Assembly (NCBI RefSeq): GCF_007829815.1
Contig: NZ_VIWT01000002.1
Coordinates: 713,274 to 777,273 of the forward strand
Direction of reading: 5' to 3'
DNA: 64,000 nt
Source of the DNA: Kitasatospora viridis
Lineage (GTDB): Bacteria; Actinomycetota; Actinomycetes; Streptomycetales; Streptomycetaceae
The position numbers and the translations under genes are program-made. The notes under the pieces were generated by a model. The model was not told where the DNA came from, made no database searches, and saw only the letters and a list, made by a program, of their open reading frames with translations. Shown here in pieces: positions 15,672 through 23,119 of this stretch (position 1 is the first letter of the stretch; each line of letters opens with the position of its first letter).

Positions 15672-18197
15672 TCAGTCGGCCGGCGTGAGCAGGTCCTGGT
15701 AGTGCCGGGCCTTGGCGTGATCCGCCAGTTCGAGAGCGGCCTGACGGGCGATCACCAGCGCCGAACGGATCCGCGGTGACCCGGGAGGCAGTTCGCGGAC
15801 GGCGAGGAACGCCTCGACGTGGTGCAGCGCCTCCCGGTGGCGGCCCGCGCCCTCGTGCTCCAGGGCCAGCGCGAAGTGGAGGTCGGCGCGGTCCTTGAGC
15901 TGTCCCTCGCCCTCCATCAGCTCCAGCGCCCGGTCGGCCGTGGCGATGGCCTGGTCATCCAGTCCGGCGCCGAACAACACGAGCGACCGGCCGCTCAGCG
16001 CCTGTGCCAGGCGCTGGCGGTCGCCGAGCTCGGTGAGCACGGCGACCGCCTCGTCGTTCAGGCCGAGCGCCTCGTCGGTGCGTCCGAGCATGGTAAGCGT
16101 CACCGAGGCGTTCGACCTGGCCACCGCCTCGCCCGACCGGTACCCGAGCGCGCGGCAGGCTTCGGCGTCGGCCAGCTGCGCGGCCAGGGCCTCCTCGTTC
16201 CGGCCCTGGTGCCGCAGGGTCAGCGCCAGGTCGTTGGTGACCATGCTCTCCTTGTACGGGTTGCCGATCCGGCGGAAGATCTCCAGCGCCCTGTGCTGGT
16301 ACTGCTCTGCCGTGGACGGGTCGTCGACATCCAGGAGGGTGAGGGCCAGGGTGTTCAGCGTCTCGGCGGTACCGGGCTCGTCGCCCAGCGACTCGCAGGT
16401 TTCGAGGTCGGAGCGGAAGTACCGGATCGCGGTCTCGAACTCGCCCAGCGCACGGTGGACGGTGCCCAGGTTGAACAGCACCTTGCTGGTCTCGCGCGGG
16501 TTCGCCAGGTCCTGCCACAGGTGCAGGCTCTGTTCGAGCAGCGGGCGGGCCCGTTCCAGCGCCCCGGTGTCCATGTGCAGGCCGCCGAGCAGGTTCAGCG
16601 TGTCGGCGGTCAGCATCGGGTCGCCCAGGGACTCGGTCAGCTCGCGGACCTCCTCCGCGATCTCCATCGCCGTGCCGAACTCGCGACGGGCCCGGGCCAG
16701 GTTCGCGCGCTGGAGCATGAGCCCGGCGCCGATCTGGCGGTCGCCGACGAGCTCGGCGGCCTCCAGACCGGCCCGGCACGCCTCCTCCCAGGCGGGCCAG
16801 TTTCCGGTCGCCTCGCACACCGTGGTCAAGGCGCCCGCCAGCACGGCCGCCCGCTCCGGCGCGCCGGCGCCGATCAGCTGACGGGCCGTCGGCAGTGCGC
16901 TCGACAGGTTCTCCTCGGTCCAGCGGGCGGCGTCCTGCGCGCTGTCGACCCGCGCGACGTTCCCGTCCTGGAGGAACGACGGCATCGGAAGACCGGTGAC
17001 CGCGAACTGCGCCCGCAGCGCCGACCGCAGCAGCCAGTCGTTCATCCGAGCGGCGTTGTCCGCGACCGACTCGGCCGCCTCCTCGGTGAGTTGTTCCCTG
17101 GCGAAGACCCGCAGCAGGTCGTGGAAGCGGTAGCACCCGGGGCCGGGTGCGGGCTCGATCAGGCTCATCTCGGCGAGCTTGCGCAGCTCCCTGGCGGCCT
17201 CGCGCTCGCTCGAACCGGTGAGCGCCGCGCAGATCCCCGGCCCGAAATGGTCGCCCGGTACCTGGGACAGCCGCCGGAACACCTTGATCGCGGCCTTGTT
17301 GAGCCTGCGGTACGACAGCGAGAAGGCGGCCCGCACGGTCAGGTCACCGGCCTCCAGGGCCCCGAGGCGGTCGCGTTCCTGGCGCAGTTCGCGGGCCAGG
17401 TCGGCCATCCGCAGGTACCGGTTGGTGCTCAGGCGGTTGGCGCTGATCCGCAGGGCCAGCGGGAGCCGGCCGCAGAAATCGACCACCTGTTCCGCGTCGG
17501 CGAGCCCGCGGTCCACCCGCTCGGCACCGCAGACCCCGCGCAGGAACTCCAGCGCGACCTCCGGCGAGAAGGTGTCGAGGTCCAGCCGCTGGGCGCCCTC
17601 CAGTCCGGCGAGACGGCTGCGGCTGGTGATCAGCACGGTGCTGCCGCCGCCCGCCGGGATCAGCGGGCGGACCTGCTCCTCGCCCTTCGCGTTGTCGAGG
17701 ACCACCAGTACGCGGCGGCCGGCGAGCGCCAGCCGGTAGGCGTCGAGCAGCAGGTGCGGGTCGCCCGGCAGCTCCGCCTGCGGGGTGCCGAGGGCCACCA
17801 GGAACCGGGCCATGACCTCTTCCGGCTCTGCGGGCCGCTCGCCCATGCCCCGCAGGTCGGCGTAGAGCCGGCCGTGCGGGAAGTCGCCGTCCGGGTGGTG
17901 GGCGACGTGGGTGGCGAGGGCGGTCTTGCCGACGCCCGGGGTGCCGGAGACCACCACGATCCGGTCGGGCGCGTAGTGTTCACCGGCTCCGTCGGACGGC
18001 AGGAGGATCCGCGCGACCTCCTCCGCCCGCCCGGTGAAGTCGGCCAGCCGGGGCGGCAGCAGCCGCGGAACCGCCGGTGCCGAGGCCTGCGCGGGATAGA
18101 AGTTGAACACCGGGTTGGTCAGGATCGCCTTGTGCGCGTCGCCGTTCACCGCGACCGCCGCCGCCCCTGTGGCCCGGGCCGAAGTGTCCCGCCTCAC
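15672..18197 (-). CDS. NLR-like STAND ATPase (NB-ARC plus TPR) with N-terminal signalling motif
   Basis: 841 aa. Order: a short N-terminal motif, AAAVAVNGDAHKAILTNPV (about 12-30); NB-ARC ATPase with Walker A GTPGVGKT (85-92), Walker B RVLVVLDNA (162-170), sensor LITSRS (189-194) and the RLPLAL segment; a winged-helix region with RFHDLLRVFAREQ; then about ten TPR-like helical repeats (about 470-830). It resembles AfsR/GutR-type STAND proteins but lacks a SARP DNA-binding domain. The GTG start overlaps the stop of the membrane protein gene by four bases, so the two are coupled. The N-terminal motif matches two motifs in that partner, the layout expected of NLR/effector pairs. Confidence 0.88.
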   Translation of the reverse strand: MRRDTSARATGAAAVAVNGDAHKAILTNPVFNFYPAQASAPAVPRLLPPRLADFTGRAEEVARILLPSDGAGEHYAPDRIVVVSGTPGVGKTALATHVAHHPDGDFPHGRLYADLRGMGERPAEPEEVMARFLVALGTPQAELPGDPHLLLDAYRLALAGRRVLVVLDNAKGEEQVRPLIPAGGGSTVLITSRSRLAGLEGAQRLDLDTFSPEVALEFLRGVCGAERVDRGLADAEQVVDFCGRLPLALRISANRLSTNRYLRMADLARELRQERDRLGALEAGDLTVRAAFSLSYRRLNKAAIKVFRRLSQVPGDHFGPGICAALTGSSEREAARELRKLAEMSLIEPAPGPGCYRFHDLLRVFAREQLTEEAAESVADNAARMNDWLLRSALRAQFAVTGLPMPSFLQDGNVARVDSAQDAARWTEENLSSALPTARQLIGAGAPERAAVLAGALTTVCEATGNWPAWEEACRAGLEAAELVGDRQIGAGLMLQRANLARARREFGTAMEIAEEVRELTESLGDPMLTADTLNLLGGLHMDTGALERARPLLEQSLHLWQDLANPRETSKVLFNLGTVHRALGEFETAIRYFRSDLETCESLGDEPGTAETLNTLALTLLDVDDPSTAEQYQHRALEIFRRIGNPYKESMVTNDLALTLRHQGRNEEALAAQLADAEACRALGYRSGEAVARSNASVTLTMLGRTDEALGLNDEAVAVLTELGDRQRLAQALSGRSLVLFGAGLDDQAIATADRALELMEGEGQLKDRADLHFALALEHEGAGRHREALHHVEAFLAVRELPPGSPRIRSALVIARQAALELADHAKARHYQDLLTPAD

Positions 18198-18589
18198 GCC
18201 GTGATCTCGGTGTCGATCGGGCCGTCCGCGTCACCGCCCACCGCGACGGCGCCGGGGCCGGCCGCGGTGACGCCGCCCTGCGGCGCGGGCGCCACGGCGT
18301 GCGCGGCCGACGCGGCGCCCGCCGCCACCTTGGTCCGCAAGCCGCCGCGCGCGGAGCCGCCGACCGCGATCGAGCCGGGCCCGGCGGCCGTGACCGTGCT
18401 GCCTCCGGCGTCGGAGGACGACCAGGTCAGGTACACCTGGAGCCCCGCACCGAGCAGCACCAGCACGGCCAGCCCCGTCCACCACCCCCAACCCGAGCTG
18501 TCGGTCGCCAGATTCGTGGCCAGCCCCGTGACGGCCGCGATCACCACGGCCGCAGCCGCAGCGATCGAGCGTCGAACCACCGCTGTCAT
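18194..18589 (-). CDS. Small two-TM protein with repeated Gly/Ala/Val motif, putative STAND partner
   Basis: 131 aa. Two membrane helices (about 9-27 and 37-56) are followed by a soluble tail holding two copies of one motif: VTAAGPGSIAVGGSARGGL (66-84) and VTAAGPGAVAVGGDADGPI (107-125). The second closely matches the N-terminus of the STAND ATPase encoded next (AVAV-x-GDA-x-x-x-I-x-T). Short shared motifs between an NLR and an adjacent effector are the mark of bacterial amyloid signalling. The protein could be a membrane-perturbing effector or an anchor. GGGGAGG lies before the ATG. No known domain was recognised. Confidence 0.8.
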   Translation of the reverse strand: MTAVVRRSIAAAAAVVIAAVTGLATNLATDSSGWGWWTGLAVLVLLGAGLQVYLTWSSSDAGGSTVTAAGPGSIAVGGSARGGLRTKVAAGAASAAHAVAPAPQGGVTAAGPGAVAVGGDADGPIDTEITA

Positions 18590-18599
18590 GTCCTCCCCA

Positions 18600-18632
18600 G
18601 TTCTGGACCTGACGTGGAGTCAGCCCCAGAAC
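18600..18632. promoter_or_regulatory. 33-bp hyphenated dyad upstream of the STAND operon
   Basis: Nested inverted repeats GTTCTGG...CCAGAAC and CTGAC...GTCAG share one centre (GTGGA). Twelve of the fourteen arm positions pair. It starts 11 nt upstream of the membrane protein start, where a repressor could block transcription or where an RNA hairpin could hide the ribosome binding site. Confidence 0.55.
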
Positions 18633-18710
18633 AGTGCTACCAGACCGCACTGACACCGGTGCCGAAAAAACGACTGACGGCACGGCGCGGCCTCGGAGAT
18701 GCTCCGTCCG

Positions 18711-18992
18711 ATGGATGACGAAGCGAACGAGGTACGAGTGGCCGGGGCTCCAGCGGTGCGGGTCGAATACGACGCTTTGGCAGACATGGCGTACATCTAC
18801 CTCCTCGGCAGGATCGGGCCTGGAGAGGCTGTCCGGCAGGTACCCGCACAGGACAACACGGCGATACTCGACTACGACGCGGACGGACGACTGCTAGGCA
18901 TCGAGCTGTTCAGTGCCGGACGCCGACTGCACCCCGATCTGCTGCGTGTCGCCGAGCGGATCGACCGTGAACCGAGTCCGCCGAGCGCGTGA
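18711..18992 (+). CDS. DUF2283-family protein
   Basis: 93 aa. The core VRVEYDALADMAYIYLLGR, followed by TAILDYDADGRLLGIELF, is the DUF2283 signature (Y-D-x2-x-D-x-AYI). Members are small and uncharacterised and often accompany toxin-antitoxin-like or mobile loci. GGAG is 12 nt before the chosen ATG; another ATG four codons upstream is possible. Divergent from the STAND operon. Confidence 0.8.
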   Translation: MDDEANEVRVAGAPAVRVEYDALADMAYIYLLGRIGPGEAVRQVPAQDNTAILDYDADGRLLGIELFSAGRRLHPDLLRVAERIDREPSPPSA

Positions 18993-19100
18993 GTCCTTGA
19001 CGGAGCACCAGATCGGTTGACCCCTTCCCCGGTGGGCCCATAGCTTGATCCACAAGGGCGTGCGGTGGGAGCGCGCCTTCGCCTACACAGGGGGAACACC

Positions 19101-19346
19101 ATGCCGGAGCTGACCGGAGGGGCCGTCAAGGTCCTCACTGTCGCCGTCCTCGCCGTCCTCGCCGCTGCGCCGATCCTGGGCGCAGCCCACGCCTACGCCG
19201 CAGCGCCGGTCGCGAAGAGCCAGAGCCACCTCTCGGTCACCAACGTCCTGCCCGGGAACCAGGCCATCGCCGCCCCGACGAGCACCGGCCCCTACGCGAA
19301 CGCCGCCGCAGTCACCCCGGACGAATACTCGCACCACGCCTATTAG
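19101..19346 (+). CDS. Small secreted protein of unknown function
   Basis: 81 aa. A clear Sec signal peptide (VLTVAVLAVLAAAPILGAAHAYA) leaves a mature peptide of about 45 residues rich in Ala, Ser, Pro and Asn that ends DEYSHHAY. GGGGG lies seven bases before the ATG. No Cys and no family match that I recognise. Confidence 0.65.
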   Translation: MPELTGGAVKVLTVAVLAVLAAAPILGAAHAYAAAPVAKSQSHLSVTNVLPGNQAIAAPTSTGPYANAAAVTPDEYSHHAY

Positions 19347-19510
19347 AAGCCGTCTCCTGGAAGAGCGTTGGCCGCGCGGTGGGGCTCGATCGTCCCTGCG
19401 TGGCGTCCCGCGCTTTCCAAGGACGCACTGGACCACAGCACCATCTGGTCATGCACGGCGGGGCAGCGAATCGTCTCGTTCTCGCGTGATCGCCAACGAA
19501 AGAGCAACCG

Positions 19511-20185
19511 ATGCTACCGATTGTCCTGTTCGACCTGGACGGCCTTCTGATCGACTCCGAGCCGATCTGGGACGCGGCAAAGCGTGAAGTGTTCGGTCCG
19601 CTCGGCCTGCACCTCACAACGGAGATGCAGGCGGCGACGCGCGGGCTGCGGCAACGGGACATGGTGGCCTACTGGTTCGATCGGGCCACCATTCAAGCCG
19701 ACCCCGACGACGTGGAGCGGCAGATCGTGGCCGCCGTGTGCCGCAGGCTGGCGGGAGTGGCGCTGAAGCCCGGCGCCGAACACGCCGTCGCGGCGTGCGC
19801 GCGTGCATCGAGGGCGATGGCCGTCGTGTCCTCTTCGCCGGAGTCGGTGATCCGGCATGCGCTCGCGAGCACCGGCCTTGACCGATCCTTCGACGCCGTG
19901 TTTTCCGCCGAAGACGACGAACACGGCAAGCCCCACCCGGGCGCCTATCTCCGCGCAGCCGCCGCCCTCGGCGCGTCACCCGACGAATGCATCGTGATCG
20001 AGGACTCGTTCAACGGCGTCCTTGCCGGCGCGTCGGCCCAGATGACGGTCGTCGCCGTCCCCGAGGCCGCTGATCGCTGCGATCCGCGCTTCGCGATTGC
20101 CACTCTGGCGCTGGAGTCCCTCAAGGATCTCGATACCTCTGCATTCGGCGCGCACGTGTCCAGGGGGAGCCGGAACGCCACGTGA
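19511..20185 (+). CDS. HAD-superfamily hydrolase (beta-phosphoglucomutase/YniC-like)
   Basis: 224 aa. HAD motif I is D8-L-D10-G, followed by the LLIDSEPIWD cap start; motif II is the Ser in VVSSSP; motif III/IV is KPHPGAYLRAA...CIVIEDSFNG. The DSEP...GLR pattern is that of sugar-phosphate phosphatases such as YniC/HxpB. Likely substrates are hexose or polyol phosphates; specificity cannot be set from sequence. AGAGC provides a modest ribosome binding site. A terminator-like hairpin lies about 100 nt downstream. Confidence 0.88.
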   Translation: MLPIVLFDLDGLLIDSEPIWDAAKREVFGPLGLHLTTEMQAATRGLRQRDMVAYWFDRATIQADPDDVERQIVAAVCRRLAGVALKPGAEHAVAACARASRAMAVVSSSPESVIRHALASTGLDRSFDAVFSAEDDEHGKPHPGAYLRAAAALGASPDECIVIEDSFNGVLAGASAQMTVVAVPEAADRCDPRFAIATLALESLKDLDTSAFGAHVSRGSRNAT

Positions 20186-20291
20186 GCATCGCGTGCCGCG
20201 GCCAAGGTGCGCGGCACGCTCCACCCATCGACCCGCTCGCCTGCCTGCGGGCGCACGGCGTCACCGTCTGATCCTTCGTGCGGACAGCACG

Positions 20292-20329
20292 AAGCCCCCG
20301 GTTCCGGCGGGGCGGTTTCCAGGGGGCTT
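20292..20329 (+). terminator. Intrinsic terminator after the HAD gene
   Basis: AAGCCCCC (20292-20299) and GGGGGCTT (20322-20329) form a stem around a GC-rich 22-nt loop, followed by a T. It is placed about 106 nt after the HAD stop. Confidence 0.7.
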
Positions 20330-20445
20330 TGCGCTGCCGTCGGCCCTGCCGGTTCAGTCAGCTCCGCACGCCGCAGAGGCAGAACGGATGGCCCGCCGGG
20401 TCTCCGGAGAGGTGTTGTTAGGGGTTCTACGGCAGAGCCGAGAGA

Positions 20446-20474
20446 GCCCCGCCCGGGTCGGTCCCGGACGGGGC
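20446..20474 (-). terminator. Hairpin closing the DUF6087 cluster
   Basis: GCCCCGCCCGGG pairs with CCCGGACGGGGC (one mismatch) around TCGGT. It lies 10 nt beyond the stop of the last minus-strand gene of the cluster. Confidence 0.7.
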
Positions 20475-20483
20475 GAGGGGGTT

Positions 20484-20720
20484 CTACTTCGCGGGGTGGA
20501 CGTTCGCGCGGTGGTGCGGAACCGCCCAGCAGTCACGCGACCAGAACCGGGTAACCCCGTCGGTCCACGGTCGGCAGTCGTTCGGCCTGCGGGGGGCGTA
20601 GCGGACCGCGTAGCGGGCTCCAGCGAGGATCTGCCACCCGTCCCGCTCACACTGCCGCAGCCCCCGCGTGTTGCCCCGGTGGGTGCCGTCAGGGAGCGTC
20701 TTGAAGAACTGGCGGGCCAT
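20484..20720 (-). CDS. Small hypothetical protein (78 aa)
   Basis: 78 aa, basic, rich in Arg, Trp and His with three Cys. The ATG overlaps the stop of the preceding gene (TGATG), so translation is coupled. I do not recognise a family. It is the last gene of a four-gene minus-strand cluster and is followed by a hairpin. Confidence 0.55.
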   Translation of the reverse strand: MARQFFKTLPDGTHRGNTRGLRQCERDGWQILAGARYAVRYAPRRPNDCRPWTDGVTRFWSRDCWAVPHHRANVHPAK

Positions 20721-21049
20721 CAGACCAGCACCGCGTCAAGGTAGTGCGCACCCGGGTAGGTGTAACCGGGGTCGGGCTCGCCGTTGGCGACGGCCCGAAG
20801 TGCCGCGCACCGCTCCTGCTGCCTCTGCCGCTCCTGCTCGGCGGCGTATTCGGCTTCCATGGTGTCCAACTCGGCGAGCCACGCGCCGTGGTCGACGTGG
20901 GGGCGACTCGGGGAGCCAGAGACCGTGGGCAGCTTCGTGACCCATCCGAGCGAGCGCGGAGAGCGGTAGGCCCCGCTCCCGCAGGTGATCCGCACAGCGG
21001 GACGGGGCCCGGATGTGCAGGGCAAAGGGTCGTAATCAATGCCAAGCAA
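20720..21049 (-). CDS. Small hypothetical protein with charged helical segment
   Basis: About 109 aa from a TTG that falls 20 nt after the DUF6087 stop; a longer form from an ATG at 21124 would overlap that gene by 56 bp. The C-terminal half has a Glu/Gln/Arg helix (AEYAAEQERQRQQERCAAL) then PDPGYTYPGAHYLDAVLV. The N-terminus begins LLGIDYDPLPC. Not recognised. The start is uncertain because no good ribosome binding site is seen for either option. Confidence 0.5.
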   Translation of the reverse strand: MLGIDYDPLPCTSGPRPAVRITCGSGAYRSPRSLGWVTKLPTVSGSPSRPHVDHGAWLAELDTMEAEYAAEQERQRQQERCAALRAVANGEPDPGYTYPGAHYLDAVLV

Positions 21050-21068
21050 GTATCCGGAGCTTATCGGC

Positions 21069-21377
21069 CTAGCTCTTGCGGTGCCGACCGCTTCCCTTCC
21101 GGAGCAGGGCAACAGGGGTGTCATCCTGCGGCGGGGCGAAGTCCTCGCCCCGTCGAACGATCATGGGGTAGGCATCGGCGTACGTGTCCGCCACCCCAAC
21201 TGGCTGCCACGACTGCCCATCCCACTCGACCACCAGGCGTGGTGTGTCGGGGAACAGGGCACCGCCTCGCCGGGTGGTCGGGTCAAGGGTCAGTGCGTCT
21301 CGGACGCCCGGGGGCCGTTCCCGGTTGGCGCGGGCGCTGTACCAGTCGGTCACGGTTTCGTCGTCGGGTTCGAGCAC
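21069..21377 (-). CDS. DUF6087-family protein
   Basis: 102 aa from a GTG with GAGAGGA six bases upstream. The pattern DWYSARANRERPPGVRDALT...GGALFPDTPRLVVEWDGQSW followed by PVGVADTYADA matches what I remember of DUF6087, a small family found almost only in streptomycetes. Function unknown. It is second in a four-gene minus-strand cluster. Confidence 0.7.
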   Translation of the reverse strand: MLEPDDETVTDWYSARANRERPPGVRDALTLDPTTRRGGALFPDTPRLVVEWDGQSWQPVGVADTYADAYPMIVRRGEDFAPPQDDTPVALLRKGSGRHRKS

Positions 21378-21398
21378 GGCTGATCCTCTCGCTCGGCG

Positions 21399-21584
21399 TC
21401 AGTCCGAGGTTAGCGGCCCGTCCGGCGTGGTGGAGCCCGGCCAGCGCAGCAGCCCGATCGGCGCCCGCTCGCGGAGCGCATCGGCGTACGCGGTCGAGTC
21501 GTCGAACTCCCTGAACTTAACGATCGGGTCGTCTGCCGCATACAGCATGGCGAGGGCGAAGGGCAGGCAGAAGTCCTGCTGCAT
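21399..21584 (-). CDS. Small hypothetical protein (61 aa)
   Basis: 61 aa, acidic: MQQDFCLPFALAMLYAADD start, then VKFREFDDSTAYADALRERA. The stop is 21 nt before the DUF6087 gene, so it is likely the first gene of the cluster. The ribosome binding site (AGAGGG) is unusually close to the ATG. Unrecognised family. Confidence 0.5.
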   Translation of the reverse strand: MQQDFCLPFALAMLYAADDPIVKFREFDDSTAYADALRERAPIGLLRWPGSTTPDGPLTSD

Positions 21585-21623
21585 CGCCCTCTGACGGTCA
21601 GTAGCTGTTGGACGGGGTCGGCG

Positions 21624-21638
21624 TAGTCTCGCCGGGTG
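21624..21638 (+). promoter_or_regulatory. Leaderless promoter -10 (TAGTCT) and start
   Basis: TAGTCT ends six bases before the GTG of the next gene, placing the transcript start at or beside the start codon. No ribosome binding site is present, consistent with a leaderless message. Confidence 0.55.
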
Positions 21639-22019
21639 CATTCTCACCTGAGCTTCGAGAACCCTCCTGCGCTGCCCCACGAGGTGGTGGCCGAGACGAT
21701 GGAGCGGGCGCTGCGCGACCGTTCAGCGGCGGGCGAGGCTGCGGAAGTGCTGGTCGGGACCGCGTTGAACGACGACGACGCGGAGTTCGTCGAGTACTGG
21801 TGCGTGCGGGTCGGGACGCGGGCCGTGTCGGGCAGTCCGCTGCTCGGGCTGGCCGGCCTGTGCCTGGGACACACTGCTCGACGCTTCGGGCGCCTCGGCG
21901 ATGAGGCCCTCGCGCTGGTGCAGTCGTTGGCGGCGCGGGCCGAGGCCGACCCGACGGACGTGGACGGTCGGGCCGTCGACGGCCATGACGACGTCCGGAG
22001 CTTCCTGCACCTGTGGTGA
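21636..22019 (+). CDS. Hypothetical acidic protein (127 aa)
   Basis: 127 aa from a GTG start that appears leaderless. Composition and pattern (EFVEYWCVRVGTRAVSGSPLLGLAGLCLGHTARRFGRLG) suggest an all-helical fold of HEAT-like character, similar to the small uncharacterised proteins encoded beside contact-dependent or toxin systems in actinobacteria. No neighbour supports that role here. Function not assigned. Confidence 0.65.
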   Translation: MHSHLSFENPPALPHEVVAETMERALRDRSAAGEAAEVLVGTALNDDDAEFVEYWCVRVGTRAVSGSPLLGLAGLCLGHTARRFGRLGDEALALVQSLAARAEADPTDVDGRAVDGHDDVRSFLHLW

Positions 22020-22097
22020 CGGCCGTTGTCGCCGTGGCGGATCATGCTGCCTGGGCCTTGTGGCCGGTGCCGCTGGCGGGGTCCGGCAGTCGGCGGC

Positions 22098-23027
22098 TCA
22101 GGGAACGATGATGACCTTGCCCCGGATCCGGCCGGCCTCGCTGAGGCGGTGGACGGCGCCGAGGTCGGCGAGTGGGCGTGACTCGCTGATGTCGACGGCG
22201 ACCACGCCCGCGTCGATGAGCTCCACCAGCGCCGCCAGCTGCGCCACGTCATTGCGGGCGACCATGTGCATCGCGGTGACCCTGGCATCCTCGGGTGGCT
22301 CGATGGGGGTGGCGATCGAGACGATCCGCCCGCCCGGCCGCACCAGCGGCGCCAGGGCCGCGGCGTCCGGCGGGCTCAGCTGGACGAGGTTGAGCAGGGT
22401 GTCCACCGGGCCGTCGAGTGCGGCAACCAGCGGGGTGGCGGTGTAGTCGATCACTTGGTCCGCGCCCTGCCGCCGGACCGCCTCGGCGCTGCGGGCGCCG
22501 GCCGTGGCGATCACGTGGGCCCCCGCGTGCTTGGCGAGCTGTGTCACGAAGCCGCCGACGCCTCCGCCCGCACCGTTGACCAGGACCTGCTGCCCAGCCG
22601 CCACCTTCCCGTGCTCGAACACTGCCTGCCACGCCGTCAGACCGGCCACGGGGAGGGCCGCAGCGTGCGCGAGCGGGATGGTGGCGGGAGCCGCGACCAG
22701 CGTGGCCACGGGCGCCCGTACGTACTCGGCGGCCGCGCCCGCGCTGTCGAGCCGCCCGATGACCCGGTCGCCGACGGTGAACCCCTGCGCGCCCGCGCCG
22801 AGCTCGGTGACGGTGCCGGCGACGTCCCAGCCGAGCGTGTACGGAAGCTCCAAGGGGAAGAAGGCGCGGAGCAGTCCGCCCCGCAGCGCGGCCTCGGTGG
22901 GGTTGAACGAGGTCGCGGCGACGCGGACGAGCACTTCGCCTGATGCGGGCTCAGGGCGCGGAACGTCGTCGTGGCGGATCACGGATGCGTCGCCGTAGTC
23001 GTGGATTCGTGCGGCCTTGATCGTCAT
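22098..23027 (-). CDS. NADP-dependent MDR-family oxidoreductase (quinone reductase-like)
   Basis: 309 aa. Medium-chain dehydrogenase/reductase fold: the N-terminal GroES-like domain has ASGEVLVRVAATSFNPTEA and LGWDVAGTVTELGAG, and the Rossmann domain has the NADPH motif GAGGGVGGFVTQLAK. There is no structural zinc Cys cluster, so it belongs to the zinc-free quinone oxidoreductase/enoyl reductase group. A -10-like TAGATT lies six bases before the ATG, suggesting a leaderless transcript. Head to head with an AraC-type regulator that probably controls it. Confidence 0.9.
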   Translation of the reverse strand: MTIKAARIHDYGDASVIRHDDVPRPEPASGEVLVRVAATSFNPTEAALRGGLLRAFFPLELPYTLGWDVAGTVTELGAGAQGFTVGDRVIGRLDSAGAAAEYVRAPVATLVAAPATIPLAHAAALPVAGLTAWQAVFEHGKVAAGQQVLVNGAGGGVGGFVTQLAKHAGAHVIATAGARSAEAVRRQGADQVIDYTATPLVAALDGPVDTLLNLVQLSPPDAAALAPLVRPGGRIVSIATPIEPPEDARVTAMHMVARNDVAQLAALVELIDAGVVAVDISESRPLADLGAVHRLSEAGRIRGKVIIVP

Positions 23028-23033
23028 GTCGCG

Positions 23034-23039
23034 AATCTA
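23034..23039 (-). promoter_or_regulatory. Leaderless promoter -10 (TAGATT)
   Basis: On the minus strand TAGATT is followed by CGCGAC and the ATG of the oxidoreductase gene. There is no room for a ribosome binding site. Confidence 0.5.
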
Positions 23040-23104
23040 CGACCGCACTTGGAGACGATCCATGCGGCAGAGTGCCCGGTTCATACGCGTGCGTCTCGCC
23101 CGCG

Positions 23105-23119
23105 TAGTCTCACCGCGTG
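23105..23119 (+). promoter_or_regulatory. Leaderless promoter -10 (TAGTCT) and GTG
   Basis: TAGTCT, six bases, then the GTG of the AraC-type gene. The arrangement is nearly identical to that at 21624. Confidence 0.55.
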
